Of a stretch of DNA of 64,000 bases, positions 7,680-15,950 are shown in pieces. The number at the start of each line of letters is the position of its first letter. The stretch's first letter is position 1. The notes under the pieces were generated by a model that was not told the origin of the DNA, searched no databases, and saw only the letters and a program-made list of their open reading frames with translations. The position numbers and the translations under genes are program-made. This stretch comes from an uncultured Aquimarina sp. (GTDB lineage: Bacteria > Bacteroidota > Bacteroidia > Flavobacteriales > Flavobacteriaceae), in NCBI GenBank assembly GCA_947493035.1, contig CANLOW010000006.1, positions 122,187-186,186 on the forward strand. Reading direction: 5' to 3'.

Positions 7680-10316
7680 ATGGCAATAGCAGCACAATAC
7701 GACGCAAAACAGGTTGAAAGTAAATGGTACGATTACTGGATGAAACACAATTATTTTCATTCGGAAGTTGACGAAAGAGAGCCTTATACGATCGTTATAC
7801 CTCCTCCAAATGTGACAGGAGTCTTACATATGGGACATATGTTGAACAATACGATCCAAGATGTATTGATTCGCCGTGCTCGTTTGAGAGGGTACAATGC
7901 GTGTTGGGTGCCAGGTACAGATCATGCCTCTATTGCTACAGAAGCTAAGGTGGTTGCTAAATTAAAAGATCAAGGAATTGACAAAGCAGACTTAACCCGT
8001 GAGGAGTTTTTGAAACATGCTTGGGATTGGACAGAAGAATATGGAGGTGTAATATTAGAACAATTAAAGAAGCTTGGAGCTTCTTGTGATTGGGATCGTA
8101 CAAAATTTACGTTGGATGAAGATCTATCTAAACAAGTCATCAAAACGTTTGTCGATTTATACAATAAAGGAAATATATATAGGGGTTACCGTATGGTAAA
8201 CTGGGATCCTGAAGCTAAGACAACGTTATCTGATGAAGAGGTAATTTATGTCGAAAAGCAAGGGAAGTTATTTTATATTAAATATCAGATAGAAGGAACT
8301 AATGATCATTTGATTGTTGCGACCACTCGACCAGAAACAATTTTTGGAGATACTGCTATTTGTATTAATCCTAATGATGAGCGTTTTACACATTTAAAAG
8401 GAAAGAAGGCTATTGTGCCTATAGTTGGAAGAGTGATTCCAATCATAGAAGACGAATACGTTGATCTTGAATTCGGCACAGGGTGTTTGAAAGTAACTCC
8501 TGCACACGATGAAAATGATAAGACTTTAGGGGATAAACATAAACTTGAAGTAGTAGATATCTTTAATGATGATGCTACATTGAATAGTTTTGGTTTGCAT
8601 TACCAAGGGCAAGATCGATTTGTTGTAAGAAAAGCAATAGAAAAAGAATTAGAAGAGAAAGGTTTACTTGAAAAAGTAGAACAGCACATTAATAAGGTAG
8701 GAACTTCTGAAAGAACAAAAGCGGTGATCGAGCCAAAATTGTCTGATCAATGGTTCTTGAAGATGGAAGAACTTGTAAAACCGGCAATAAAAGCGGTGTT
8801 AGATGATGATGGTGCAGTGACATTACATCCGAAAAAGTTCGAAAATACTTACCGTCACTGGATGGAGAATATTCGAGATTGGAATATTTCTCGTCAGTTG
8901 TGGTGGGGACATCAAATCCCAGCATTCTTTTATGGAGATGGAAAAGAAGATTTTGTAGTAGCTGAAACTAAAGAAGAAGCACTTCAATTAGCAAAAGAAA
9001 AAACAGGTAAAGCTGAGTTGAAAATAGAAGATTTAACTCAAGATCCAGATGCATTAGACACTTGGTTTTCTTCTTGGTTATGGCCAATGAGTGTTTTTAA
9101 TGGTGTAACAGAACCAGAAAACGAAGAATTTAAATATTACTATCCTACAAATGACTTAGTGACAGGGCCAGATATTTTATTCTTCTGGGTAGCACGTATG
9201 ATAATTGCTGGGTATGAATATACAGGTAAAGAGCCTTATCAGAATGTATACCTAACAGGTTTGGTACGTGATAAGCAACGTCGTAAAATGTCGAAATCAT
9301 TAGGGAATTCTCCTGATGCATTGAAATTGATAGAAGATTATGGTGCTGATGGTGTTCGAGTAGGATTACTTTTAAGTTCTGCAGCAGGTAACGACTTGAT
9401 GTTCGATGAGGATTTATGTCAACAAGGGAAAGGCTTTGTAAATAAAATATGGAATGCTTTTAGATTGATTAAAGGGTGGGAAGTAGCAGATATTTCACAG
9501 CCTGAAACAGCTAAGCAAGCTATTTCTTGGTATAAGGCTAAATTTCAGCAAGCATTAGTGTCTATAGATGCTAATTTTGAAAAGTATCGTATTAGTGATT
9601 CTTTAATGAGTATTTACAAGTTAGTATGGGATGATTTCTGTAGTTGGTTTTTAGAAATCATAAAGCCTGCTTATGGACAACCTATTGATAAGAAAACTTT
9701 CGATGCTGCAATAGAGTTATTAGAAGATAATCTGCGTTTATTACACCCGTTTATTCCATTTGCTTCAGAAGAAATTTGGCAACATATTGCGGAAAGAACA
9801 CCTGAAGAGGCTTTAATTGTAAGTACATATCCTAGTAAAGTAGATTTTGATACTAAAATTTTAGCGCAATTTGAGTTTGCTTCAGAAGTAATTTCTGGTG
9901 TGCGTACTATTAGAAAAGAAAAGAATATAGCATTCAAGAATACCATAGATATGGTTGTTGTTGATGCAGAAAAGGTATCTAAAGATTTTGATGCTGTTAT
10001 AGCTAAATTAGGTAACATAGAAAGCCTTACGTATGCAGATACAGGTGTAGAAGGAGCTTTGTCTTTCAGAGTAAAGTCTAATGAATATTTTATTCCATTA
10101 ACAGGAGCTGTAGATGTTGAAGAAGAATTGAAAAAATTGGCTGAAGAACTAAAGTATACTGAAGGTTTCTTAAAGTCAGTAACCAAAAAGTTAAGTAACG
10201 AGCGTTTCGTTAATAATGCACCTGAACAAGTAGTCGCTAACGAAAAGAAGAAGACTGCAGATGCTGAGGCTAAAATAGAGACGTTAAAGGCTAGTATTAA
10301 AGCGTTGTCTAAATAA
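7680..10316 (+). CDS. valS: Valine--tRNA ligase
   Basis: 878 residues, normal length for bacterial ValRS. It charges tRNA-Val with valine in the cytoplasm. Class I signatures are both present: [13 protein letters not shown] (HMGH at residues 50-53) and KMSKS at 536-540. The inserted editing (CP1) domain is recognisable by [13 protein letters not shown] and [12 protein letters not shown]. An anticodon-binding region follows, and the last 65 residues are a Lys/Glu-rich coiled coil typical of ValRS. It is monocistronic, with a good promoter upstream and a strong terminator downstream. Minus-strand ORFs inside it are shadows. Confidence 0.99.
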   Translation: MAIAAQYDAKQVESKWYDYWMKHNYFHSEVDEREPYTIVIPPPNVTGVLHMGHMLNNTIQDVLIRRARLRGYNACWVPGTDHASIATEAKVVAKLKDQGIDKADLTREEFLKHAWDWTEEYGGVILEQLKKLGASCDWDRTKFTLDEDLSKQVIKTFVDLYNKGNIYRGYRMVNWDPEAKTTLSDEEVIYVEKQGKLFYIKYQIEGTNDHLIVATTRPETIFGDTAICINPNDERFTHLKGKKAIVPIVGRVIPIIEDEYVDLEFGTGCLKVTPAHDENDKTLGDKHKLEVVDIFNDDATLNSFGLHYQGQDRFVVRKAIEKELEEKGLLEKVEQHINKVGTSERTKAVIEPKLSDQWFLKMEELVKPAIKAVLDDDGAVTLHPKKFENTYRHWMENIRDWNISRQLWWGHQIPAFFYGDGKEDFVVAETKEEALQLAKEKTGKAELKIEDLTQDPDALDTWFSSWLWPMSVFNGVTEPENEEFKYYYPTNDLVTGPDILFFWVARMIIAGYEYTGKEPYQNVYLTGLVRDKQRRKMSKSLGNSPDALKLIEDYGADGVRVGLLLSSAAGNDLMFDEDLCQQGKGFVNKIWNAFRLIKGWEVADISQPETAKQAISWYKAKFQQALVSIDANFEKYRISDSLMSIYKLVWDDFCSWFLEIIKPAYGQPIDKKTFDAAIELLEDNLRLLHPFIPFASEEIWQHIAERTPEEALIVSTYPSKVDFDTKILAQFEFASEVISGVRTIRKEKNIAFKNTIDMVVVDAEKVSKDFDAVIAKLGNIESLTYADTGVEGALSFRVKSNEYFIPLTGAVDVEEELKKLAEELKYTEGFLKSVTKKLSNERFVNNAPEQVVANEKKKTADAEAKIETLKASIKALSK

Positions 10317-10437
10317 CATACTTTAAATTGATATAATTTAGTGGTTTGAGGTTTGTTTTTGATGTGTTTTAGTTAATCTTAAAAAAACAATTTTAATACT
10401 ACTGAAAAAGAGTTTTTTAGGAACCCTTCATAAATAA

Positions 10438-10475
10438 GCGAGAAGATTATGCGAAATAATCTTCTCGCTTTTTTT
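10438..10475 (+). terminator. Terminator of valS
   Basis: A perfect 13-bp stem GCGAGAAGATTAT / ATAATCTTCTCGC with a 5-base loop is followed by seven T. The last T begins TACATTTG (10475-10482), a -7-like box preceding mscS. Confidence 0.95.
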
Positions 10476-10510
10476 ACATTTGGAAAACAAATCATTTTAA
10501 ATAAAACATT

Positions 10511-11326
10511 ATGAACGATTTATTAAAAGGAATTGATCCTTCCATTATTTTAACCTACGTAGAAAAGTATGGATTAGCCCTAGTAAAAGCTTTAGCGATA
10601 CTTTTAGTTGGATTATGGGTTGTAAAGGCAATTGTAAAAGGAATTAGAAAAGCTTTTACAAAAAGTAATATGGATGATTCTTTACAAGGGTTTTTAGCAA
10701 GTTTGATTACTTGGTCATTAAAAGCTTTAGTAATTATTACTGCTTTAGGTCAATTAGGAGTTAAAACAACTTCTTTTGTAGCTATTATTGGTGCTGCAGG
10801 TTTAGCTGTCGGTCTAGCTTTGCAAGGGTCATTAGCTAATTTTGCAGGAGGTGCATTAATTTTGTTATTCAAACCTTTTAAAATAGGTGATCTAATTGAG
10901 GCGCAAGATGCTATTGGTGTGGTAAAAGAGATTCAAATTTTTGTTACTAAAATAATTACTCCAGATGGAAAAGAAGTAATTATACCAAACGGATCTTTGT
11001 CAAATGGAAATATTACAAATTATTCTACTACAGGTCAATTGCGAGTGGATTTAACGGTAGGTATCAGTTACGGTGATGACATAGAAAAAGCAAAAACCGT
11101 TATTATGAATACGTTGTTGGCGGATGGTAAAATATTAAAGAGTCCTGCTCCTACAGTTGCAGTTGGTGAATTGGGTGACAGTTCAGTAAATATATTAGTA
11201 AGACCGTATGCAACAGTAGAAAATTACTGGGATGTGTATTTTAATTCTTTACAAAATGTGAAGATTGCTTTAGATAAAGAAGGTATTGAAATTCCTTTCC
11301 CACAACAAGTTAATCATACAGCATAA
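10511..11326 (+). CDS. mscS: MscS-family mechanosensitive ion channel
   Basis: 271 residues. Three N-terminal membrane helices (about 17-40, 58-80 and 88-115) are followed by the soluble beta domain. The pore-lining TM3 signature is clear: GAAGLAVGLALQGSLANFAGG, then LFKPFKIGDLIEA and ITNYSTTGQLRVDLTVGISY. Channels of this family open on membrane tension and release solutes after osmotic downshock. Length fits the small E. coli MscS type. It stands alone downstream of the valS terminator; a TACATTTG box at 10475-10482 may be its -7 element. Confidence 0.95.
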   Translation: MNDLLKGIDPSIILTYVEKYGLALVKALAILLVGLWVVKAIVKGIRKAFTKSNMDDSLQGFLASLITWSLKALVIITALGQLGVKTTSFVAIIGAAGLAVGLALQGSLANFAGGALILLFKPFKIGDLIEAQDAIGVVKEIQIFVTKIITPDGKEVIIPNGSLSNGNITNYSTTGQLRVDLTVGISYGDDIEKAKTVIMNTLLADGKILKSPAPTVAVGELGDSSVNILVRPYATVENYWDVYFNSLQNVKIALDKEGIEIPFPQQVNHTA

Positions 11327-11370
11327 TTCATTTAGTCTATTAAGTAATACTTTTTGTCGATATTATTTAC

Positions 11371-11400
11371 AAACGGGCATTTCAGTTGAAATGTCCGTTT
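11371..11400. terminator. Bidirectional terminator between mscS and the small regulator
   Basis: AAACGGGCATTTCA / TGAAATGTCCGTTT is a 14-base inverted repeat with a GT loop, containing one G-T mismatch-type pair. It lies between two converging genes and has A/T runs on both sides, so it can serve both strands. The minus-strand gene's stop codon (11399-11401) overlaps its right edge. Confidence 0.85.
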
Positions 11401-11605
11401 ATTGTTTTAAATGATTATCTAAGCTTTTTTCTATGTTGTTAACCAGCTCTTTATATTCTTTTTTTATTTGATCAGAAATAATAGGGGATCTGTCTCCAGA
11501 TAAAATTAATTTAATATATCTGTCAGAAAAACCGTACTTTTCTGCCAATAGATTTATTACTCTGGTATTAAATCTATGTCTTGGTTTTTCGCTAATTTTG
11601 TTCAT
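11399..11605 (-). CDS. Small putative DNA-binding protein (Cro-like)
   Basis: 68 residues. The segment FNTRVINLLAEKYGFSDRYIKLILSGDRSPIISDQIKKEY resembles a compact helix-turn-helix core as found in small Cro-like or antirepressor proteins of flavobacteria; the C-terminal third is a charged helix. It is divergent from an XRE/S24 repressor-like gene with 59 bases between the starts, and a TATATTTG box on its own strand (11640-11633) overlaps a perfect inverted repeat in that gap. The pairing and geometry resemble a phage CI/Cro switch, but no phage genes surround it. The HTH call is by pattern, not by a search. Confidence 0.65.
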   Translation of the reverse strand: MNKISEKPRHRFNTRVINLLAEKYGFSDRYIKLILSGDRSPIISDQIKKEYKELVNNIEKSLDNHLKQ

Positions 11606-11614
11606 TAAGATGAG

Positions 11615-11640
11615 TTGTTCCTAAAATCGGAACAAATATA
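11615..11640. promoter_or_regulatory. Shared operator and promoter of the divergent regulator pair
   Basis: TTGTTCC-N7-GGAACAA (11615-11635) is a perfect 7-bp inverted repeat. Its right half overlaps TATATTTG on the minus strand (11640-11633), an exact TAnnTTTG -7 box for the small gene. On the plus strand TTG (11598-11600) and the poor -7 match TAAAATCG (11622-11629) are 21 bases apart, so a plus promoter may also lie across the repeat. A factor bound here would cover one or both promoters. Confidence 0.7.
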
Positions 11641-11664
11641 CAGAAATATCTGAACACCAACTTA

Positions 11665-12354
11665 ATGAACGAGAAAACAAATTTCACTCTAATTATTTCG
11701 GAAATAATCGAATACCTAGGGGTATCTAGGAATGATTTTGCGAAAACATTAGGATATTCACGTTCTCAATCCATCTATGATATCGCTAGTGGGAAATCAA
11801 GACCCAGTTTCGATTTTTTTGAGCGTTTTTTTAAATCTGAATATAAGAATATCTTCAACCCGAATTGGATGTTTACAGGTGAAGGTGATATGCTTAAGGA
11901 GGCATACTTAACAGAAGAAGATGTTATTTATCATGTTCGAGAAGATGAAACAAGTTTTTGTAAAGGAGTTGCTTTAGTAGATAGGAGTAATGTAAATATC
12001 CTATTTAAAAATATTAGAAAGCAAAAATTATCTGAAGCACTGCCTTTATTTGAATTTCCATTTGGACAAGACTATAAAACGATAATGTTTGAAGTTATCA
12101 ATGATTCCTTATTACCCAAATTTGAGAAAGGAGATTTCTTAATATGTAAGGAAGCTGCGGTTTCAAATGAAGAATTAGAAGATGGAATATGGGTGTTAGC
12201 ATATGACAATGATATTATTTTTGGTAGACTTAGTAGTAGTGAAGGTGATTCATATGTTTTTATAAGTAATGCTTCTAATAAAACTCCTTTTAAGATAGAA
12301 ATTGATAAGATAAAAAGGTCTTGGATAGTTAAAATGTCTCTTACCAACATTTAA
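11665..12354 (+). CDS. XRE-type repressor with degenerate S24 (LexA/CI-like) domain
   Basis: 229 residues. Residues 5-60 form an XRE helix-turn-helix (LGVSRNDFAKTLGYSRSQSIYDIASGKSRPSFDFFERF). Residues about 130-229 match an S24 LexA/CI C-terminal domain: VINDSLLPKFEKGDFLI aligns with the serine motif (SMxPxxxxGD) and keeps the serine. In DGIWVLAYDNDIIFGRL the position of the catalytic lysine (VKR in LexA) is Gly, and no Ala-Gly cleavage site stands out in the linker. It may therefore be a repressor without self-cleavage, still using the domain for dimerisation. It is divergent from a small Cro-like gene and likely binds the operator between them. Confidence 0.8.
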   Translation: MNEKTNFTLIISEIIEYLGVSRNDFAKTLGYSRSQSIYDIASGKSRPSFDFFERFFKSEYKNIFNPNWMFTGEGDMLKEAYLTEEDVIYHVREDETSFCKGVALVDRSNVNILFKNIRKQKLSEALPLFEFPFGQDYKTIMFEVINDSLLPKFEKGDFLICKEAAVSNEELEDGIWVLAYDNDIIFGRLSSSEGDSYVFISNASNKTPFKIEIDKIKRSWIVKMSLTNI

Positions 12355-12585
12355 AATATAGTTTATCTAGATATGTAATTCCATATTCTAAATATCATTT
12401 TTACCTAAAAATGTAAAAACTACTTCGCGTTGCTCAGTATGTAATATGTTAATGATACCCTATAAAAGGTGTCCATATTTATCTTATGATGACTATTTTG
12501 TATTCTTGTAAACACCTTGTATCCTTGTCTAAAGTAGTTGGTTTTAATATCTATTAAAGCTAAAGGGTATTAGTAGATAATGGAT
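12355..12585. other. Intergenic region without recognised feature
   Basis: AT-rich stretch between the repressor gene and the LeuA-family promoter. No ORF with coding character, no RNA gene and no strong hairpin were seen. Confidence 0.5.
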
Positions 12586-12616
12586 TTGCTAAGCGCTACG
12601 CGATTGCCTAAATTTG
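12586..12616 (+). promoter_or_regulatory. Promoter of the LeuA-family synthase gene
   Basis: TTG (12586-12588), 20 bases, then TAAATTTG (12609-12616). The box overlaps the TTG that the ORF track uses as start, showing that the real start is the ATG at 12647. Confidence 0.75.
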
Positions 12617-12646
12617 TTCACTTTAAATACTAGAAAAATAGCATTA

Positions 12647-14173
12647 ATGAGCTCGAGATATATAGAAATAATGGATACTACTCTAAGGGATGGAGAACAG
12701 ACCTCAGGGGTGTCTTTTTCTGCTTCAGAAAAATTGACATTAGCCAAATTATTACTTACAGAATTAAAGGTCGATCGTATTGAAGTAGCTTCTGCAAGAG
12801 TATCTAAGGGAGAATTTGATGCGGTAAAACAAATTACTAAATGGGCTTCCGATAACGATTTTATAGATCAAGTGGAAGTGTTGTGTTTTGTAGATAAAGG
12901 AATTTCTATAGATTGGATGCTAGAAGCAGGTGCAAGAGTTCAAAACTTATTGACCAAAGGTTCTTTGAATCATTTAACGTATCAATTAAGAAAAACACCA
13001 GAACAACATTTTGGTGATATAAAAGAGAATATTCGATTAGCTTTAGAAAAAGGAATAGCTACCAATGTATATTTAGAGGATTGGAGTAATGGGATGCGAA
13101 ATTCTAAAGAATATGTATTTGAATATTTAGACTTTTTGTCTCATCAGCCAATAAAGAGAGTTTTATTACCTGATACACTAGGAGTGCTAACTTATGATGA
13201 AACTTTTCAATACATTAAAGAGTTAGTAGATAGATTCCCGCAATTACATTTCGATTTTCACGCCCATAATGATTATGATTTGTCTGTAGCTAATGTAATG
13301 GAAGCGTTAAAAGCAGGTGCACATGGCTTACATTTAACACTTAGTGGTATGGGAGAGCGTGCGGGAAATGCACCTACAGCAAGTGCTATAGCTGTGATAA
13401 AAGATTTTTTGCCGCAGTTTGAAATTAAAGTTGAAGAAAAGGCGCTTTACAAAGTTAGCCGATTAGCTGAAAATTTCTCTGGGTTTAGAATTCCAGTAAA
13501 TAAACCTGTTGTTGGTGATAACGTATTCACCCAAACTGCAGGAATACATGCTGATGGTGATAATAAGAAAAACTTATATTTTAATGATCTTATGCCAGAG
13601 CGTTTTGGAAGGAAACGTAAATATGCGCTAGGGAAGACTTCAGGGAAAGCAAATATAGAGAAGAACTTAGAAGAATTAGGAATTCCATTAACTTCTGAAG
13701 AAATTAAAAAGATAACCAAACGAGTTATCGAGTTGGGAGACAAGAAAGAAGTACTAACGAAAGATGATTTACCTTACATAATATCAGATGTGCTGGATAA
13801 TAACCAAGCTGAACGTAAGGTAATTGTCGAGTCTTATGTGCTAACTCATGCAAAAGGGTTAAAACCATCTACAACGGTAAAAGTAAACTTCAATGGAGAA
13901 TTAATTGAAGAACATGCTCAGGGTGATGGGCAATTCGATGCTTTTATAAATGCATTGAGAAAAGTATACACAACGAAAGAAAAGTCATTTCCCGATTTAG
14001 TAGATTATTCTGTTCGTATACCTCCGGGTAGTCATTCAGATGCTTTGTGTGAAACGATAATCACTTGGCAAGATGAGTTACGAGAGTTTGTTACCAGAGG
14101 ACTTGATAGTGATCAAACAGTATCAGCAATAAAAGCTACAGAAAAGATGTTAAACATTATCGAGTTAGGATAA
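12647..14173 (+). CDS. 2-isopropylmalate synthase / citramalate synthase family enzyme
   Basis: 508 residues from ATG 12647 (MSSRYIEIMDTTLRDGEQ). Residues 1-270 are the HMGL-like TIM barrel: DTTLRDGEQTSGVSFS, the metal-binding HAHNDYDLSVAN, and the GMGERAGNAPT loop. A linker is followed by a C-terminal LeuA-type allosteric domain (about 370-508), which in this family binds leucine or isoleucine. It condenses acetyl-CoA with a 2-oxoacid; leucine synthesis is favoured because leuB follows 68 bases later, but leuC and leuD are not adjacent. Citramalate synthase (isoleucine route) is a real alternative, and barrel residues alone do not settle it here. Confidence 0.85.
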   Translation: MSSRYIEIMDTTLRDGEQTSGVSFSASEKLTLAKLLLTELKVDRIEVASARVSKGEFDAVKQITKWASDNDFIDQVEVLCFVDKGISIDWMLEAGARVQNLLTKGSLNHLTYQLRKTPEQHFGDIKENIRLALEKGIATNVYLEDWSNGMRNSKEYVFEYLDFLSHQPIKRVLLPDTLGVLTYDETFQYIKELVDRFPQLHFDFHAHNDYDLSVANVMEALKAGAHGLHLTLSGMGERAGNAPTASAIAVIKDFLPQFEIKVEEKALYKVSRLAENFSGFRIPVNKPVVGDNVFTQTAGIHADGDNKKNLYFNDLMPERFGRKRKYALGKTSGKANIEKNLEELGIPLTSEEIKKITKRVIELGDKKEVLTKDDLPYIISDVLDNNQAERKVIVESYVLTHAKGLKPSTTVKVNFNGELIEEHAQGDGQFDAFINALRKVYTTKEKSFPDLVDYSVRIPPGSHSDALCETIITWQDELREFVTRGLDSDQTVSAIKATEKMLNIIELG

Positions 14174-14204
14174 AAGCATTTCTTTCAAAAAGTATTCTAA
14201 ATAG

Positions 14205-14212
14205 TATATTTG
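14205..14212 (+). promoter_or_regulatory. -7 box before leuB
   Basis: TATATTTG followed by CA, 30 bases before the leuB ATG. No TTG lies at the right distance upstream, so the -33 half is uncertain. It suggests leuB can also be transcribed on its own. Confidence 0.5.
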
Positions 14213-14241
14213 CACAATCAAAATAGAGAAAAATAAATCAA

Positions 14242-15300
14242 ATGAATTTTAATATAGCCTTACTTGCTGGAGATGGTATCGGACCAGAAGTTATCGACCA
14301 AGCAGTAAAAGTTTGTGACGCTGTTGCAACAAAGTTTAATCATAATATCAATTGGACACCTGCATTAACAGGTGCGGCAGCTATCGATGCTGTAGGAGAA
14401 CCTTATCCTGATGAAACACATGATATTTGTGTAGCGTCGGATGCTGTTCTTTTTGGAGCAATTGGTCATCCAAGATTTGATAACGATCCATCAGCAAAAG
14501 TTCGTCCAGAGCAAGGTTTGTTAAAAATGAGAAAGAAATTAGGATTGTTTGCTAATGTTCGTCCTACATTTACTTTCCCTTCTTTGATTGATAAATCACC
14601 ATTAAAAGAAGAGCGTATTAAAGGTACTGACTTAGTATTCTTAAGAGAATTAACAGGTGGTATTTACTTTGGTGAGAAAGGTCGTAAAGACGGTGGAGAT
14701 ACAGCATTTGATAATTGTGTTTATACAAAAGAAGAAGTAACTCGTCTTGCAAGAAAAGGTTTTGAATTAGCAATGACGCGTACTAAGAAATTATGTTGTG
14801 TTGATAAAGCTAATGTTTTGGAAACATCTAGATTGTGGAGAGAGACAGTTCAAGGCTTAGAAAAAGATTATCCAGAAGTAGAGGTTTCTTACGAATTTGT
14901 TGATGCTGTAGCTATGCGTTTGGTGCAATGGCCAAATAGTTATGACGTTTTGATTACAGAAAATTTATTTGGAGATATCTTAACAGATGAAGCTTCAGTA
15001 ATTTCTGGATCAATGGGATTAATGCCTTCAGCTTCTGTAGGAGAAAAAACTTCTTTGTACGAGCCAATTCATGGTTCTTACCCGCAAGCTGCTGGAAAAG
15101 ATATAGCAAATCCATTAGCTACTGTATTATCAGCAGCAATGATGTTTGAAGATGCTTTTGGTTTAAAAGAAGAAGCAGAAGCGATTCGCACAGTTGTGAA
15201 TAAATCTTTAGCTGAAGGTATAGTAACGGAAGACTTATCAGCTGGAGGAAAAGCTTATAAAACAAGCGAAATAGGAGATTGGTTAGCGAAAAATATATAA
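14242..15300 (+). CDS. leuB: 3-isopropylmalate dehydrogenase
   Basis: 352 residues, normal for the family. Oxidatively decarboxylates 3-isopropylmalate with NAD+ in leucine biosynthesis. It begins with the nucleotide/substrate loop LLAGDGIGPEVI; RPEQGLLKMRKKLGLFANVRP and VFLRELTGGIYFGEKG carry substrate-binding arginines and the catalytic Tyr; DKANVLETSRLWRE has the catalytic Lys; TENLFGDILTDEASVISGSMGLMPSAS holds metal-ligand aspartates; and EPIHGSYPQAAGKDIANP is the NAD-binding loop. It follows the LeuA-family gene and is closed by a terminator. Confidence 0.98.
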   Translation: MNFNIALLAGDGIGPEVIDQAVKVCDAVATKFNHNINWTPALTGAAAIDAVGEPYPDETHDICVASDAVLFGAIGHPRFDNDPSAKVRPEQGLLKMRKKLGLFANVRPTFTFPSLIDKSPLKEERIKGTDLVFLRELTGGIYFGEKGRKDGGDTAFDNCVYTKEEVTRLARKGFELAMTRTKKLCCVDKANVLETSRLWRETVQGLEKDYPEVEVSYEFVDAVAMRLVQWPNSYDVLITENLFGDILTDEASVISGSMGLMPSASVGEKTSLYEPIHGSYPQAAGKDIANPLATVLSAAMMFEDAFGLKEEAEAIRTVVNKSLAEGIVTEDLSAGGKAYKTSEIGDWLAKNI

Positions 15301-15326
15301 TCGCAAGATCTTTTTGATATATTTAG

Positions 15327-15361
15327 GGCTACTTCTGATTGTTTGGAAGTAGCCTTTTTTT
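15327..15361 (+). terminator. Terminator of leuB
   Basis: GGCTACTTC / GAAGTAGCC stem with a 10-base loop followed by seven T, 27 bases after the leuB stop. Confidence 0.9.
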
Positions 15362-15371
15362 GATAAATTAG

Positions 15372-15950
15372 ATGATGAAGTATTATAAAATATATTTTTT
15401 TGTAATTGGATTTTTGACTTTTGGTGCATGTGATTCAAATGTAACCAATGATAAAAAAAATGTTCAAGAAGTTGAGGAAAGCTCTAGTTTGGAAGTGAAA
15501 AAAATTGCTCCAAGAGTAAAGATGAATACGAATTTATCTAAAGAAGTAAAGCAACTAGCAGAAGAGAATACGAATTTTCATGATCTACAAATTCAAATTG
15601 AAAAATTGAATAGTATTAGTGTAAAGAGTTTTTCGAAAGAAATTGTTACTATACAAGAAAATTGTACAGAGTTTGAAAAAACAATTCCCGAAATATTTAA
15701 AGGAAAAAGTGTTTTTAGTAGGATAGATGCTATACAGAATTTTTCTAAAGCTATTGCTTTTGAACAGAAGAAAAACAGTAATGATACTACAAAACTTCAC
15801 AAGTATAGTTATGGCTTAGTGGAAAGCTATAATTCGTTAATAGTACAATTAGGAGATCGTAAAAATGTATTACCCGAAACGGTAAAAAAATCATTAAAAG
15901 AGACGATAAATATCAAGAAAGATAGCTTAGAAGTAGAACCATTATTCTAA
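15372..15950 (+). CDS. Hypothetical lipoprotein
   Basis: 192 residues. A hydrophobic N-terminus ends in the lipobox FGAC (Cys20), so the mature protein is lipid-anchored. The acidic region NDKKNVQEVEESSS follows. The rest is predicted mostly helical and Lys/Glu-rich, without a recognised domain. It starts directly after the leuB terminator and converges with the TonB receptor gene, overlapping it by 4 bases at the stop codons. Function unknown. Confidence 0.7.
   Translation: MMKYYKIYFFVIGFLTFGACDSNVTNDKKNVQEVEESSSLEVKKIAPRVKMNTNLSKEVKQLAEENTNFHDLQIQIEKLNSISVKSFSKEIVTIQENCTEFEKTIPEIFKGKSVFSRIDAIQNFSKAIAFEQKKNSNDTTKLHKYSYGLVESYNSLIVQLGDRKNVLPETVKKSLKETINIKKDSLEVEPLF

Noticed and set aside
9671-10186. 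Minus-strand ORF of 171 aa inside valS
   Set aside because: Shadow of the valS reading frame; Ser-rich low-complexity protein without family features.
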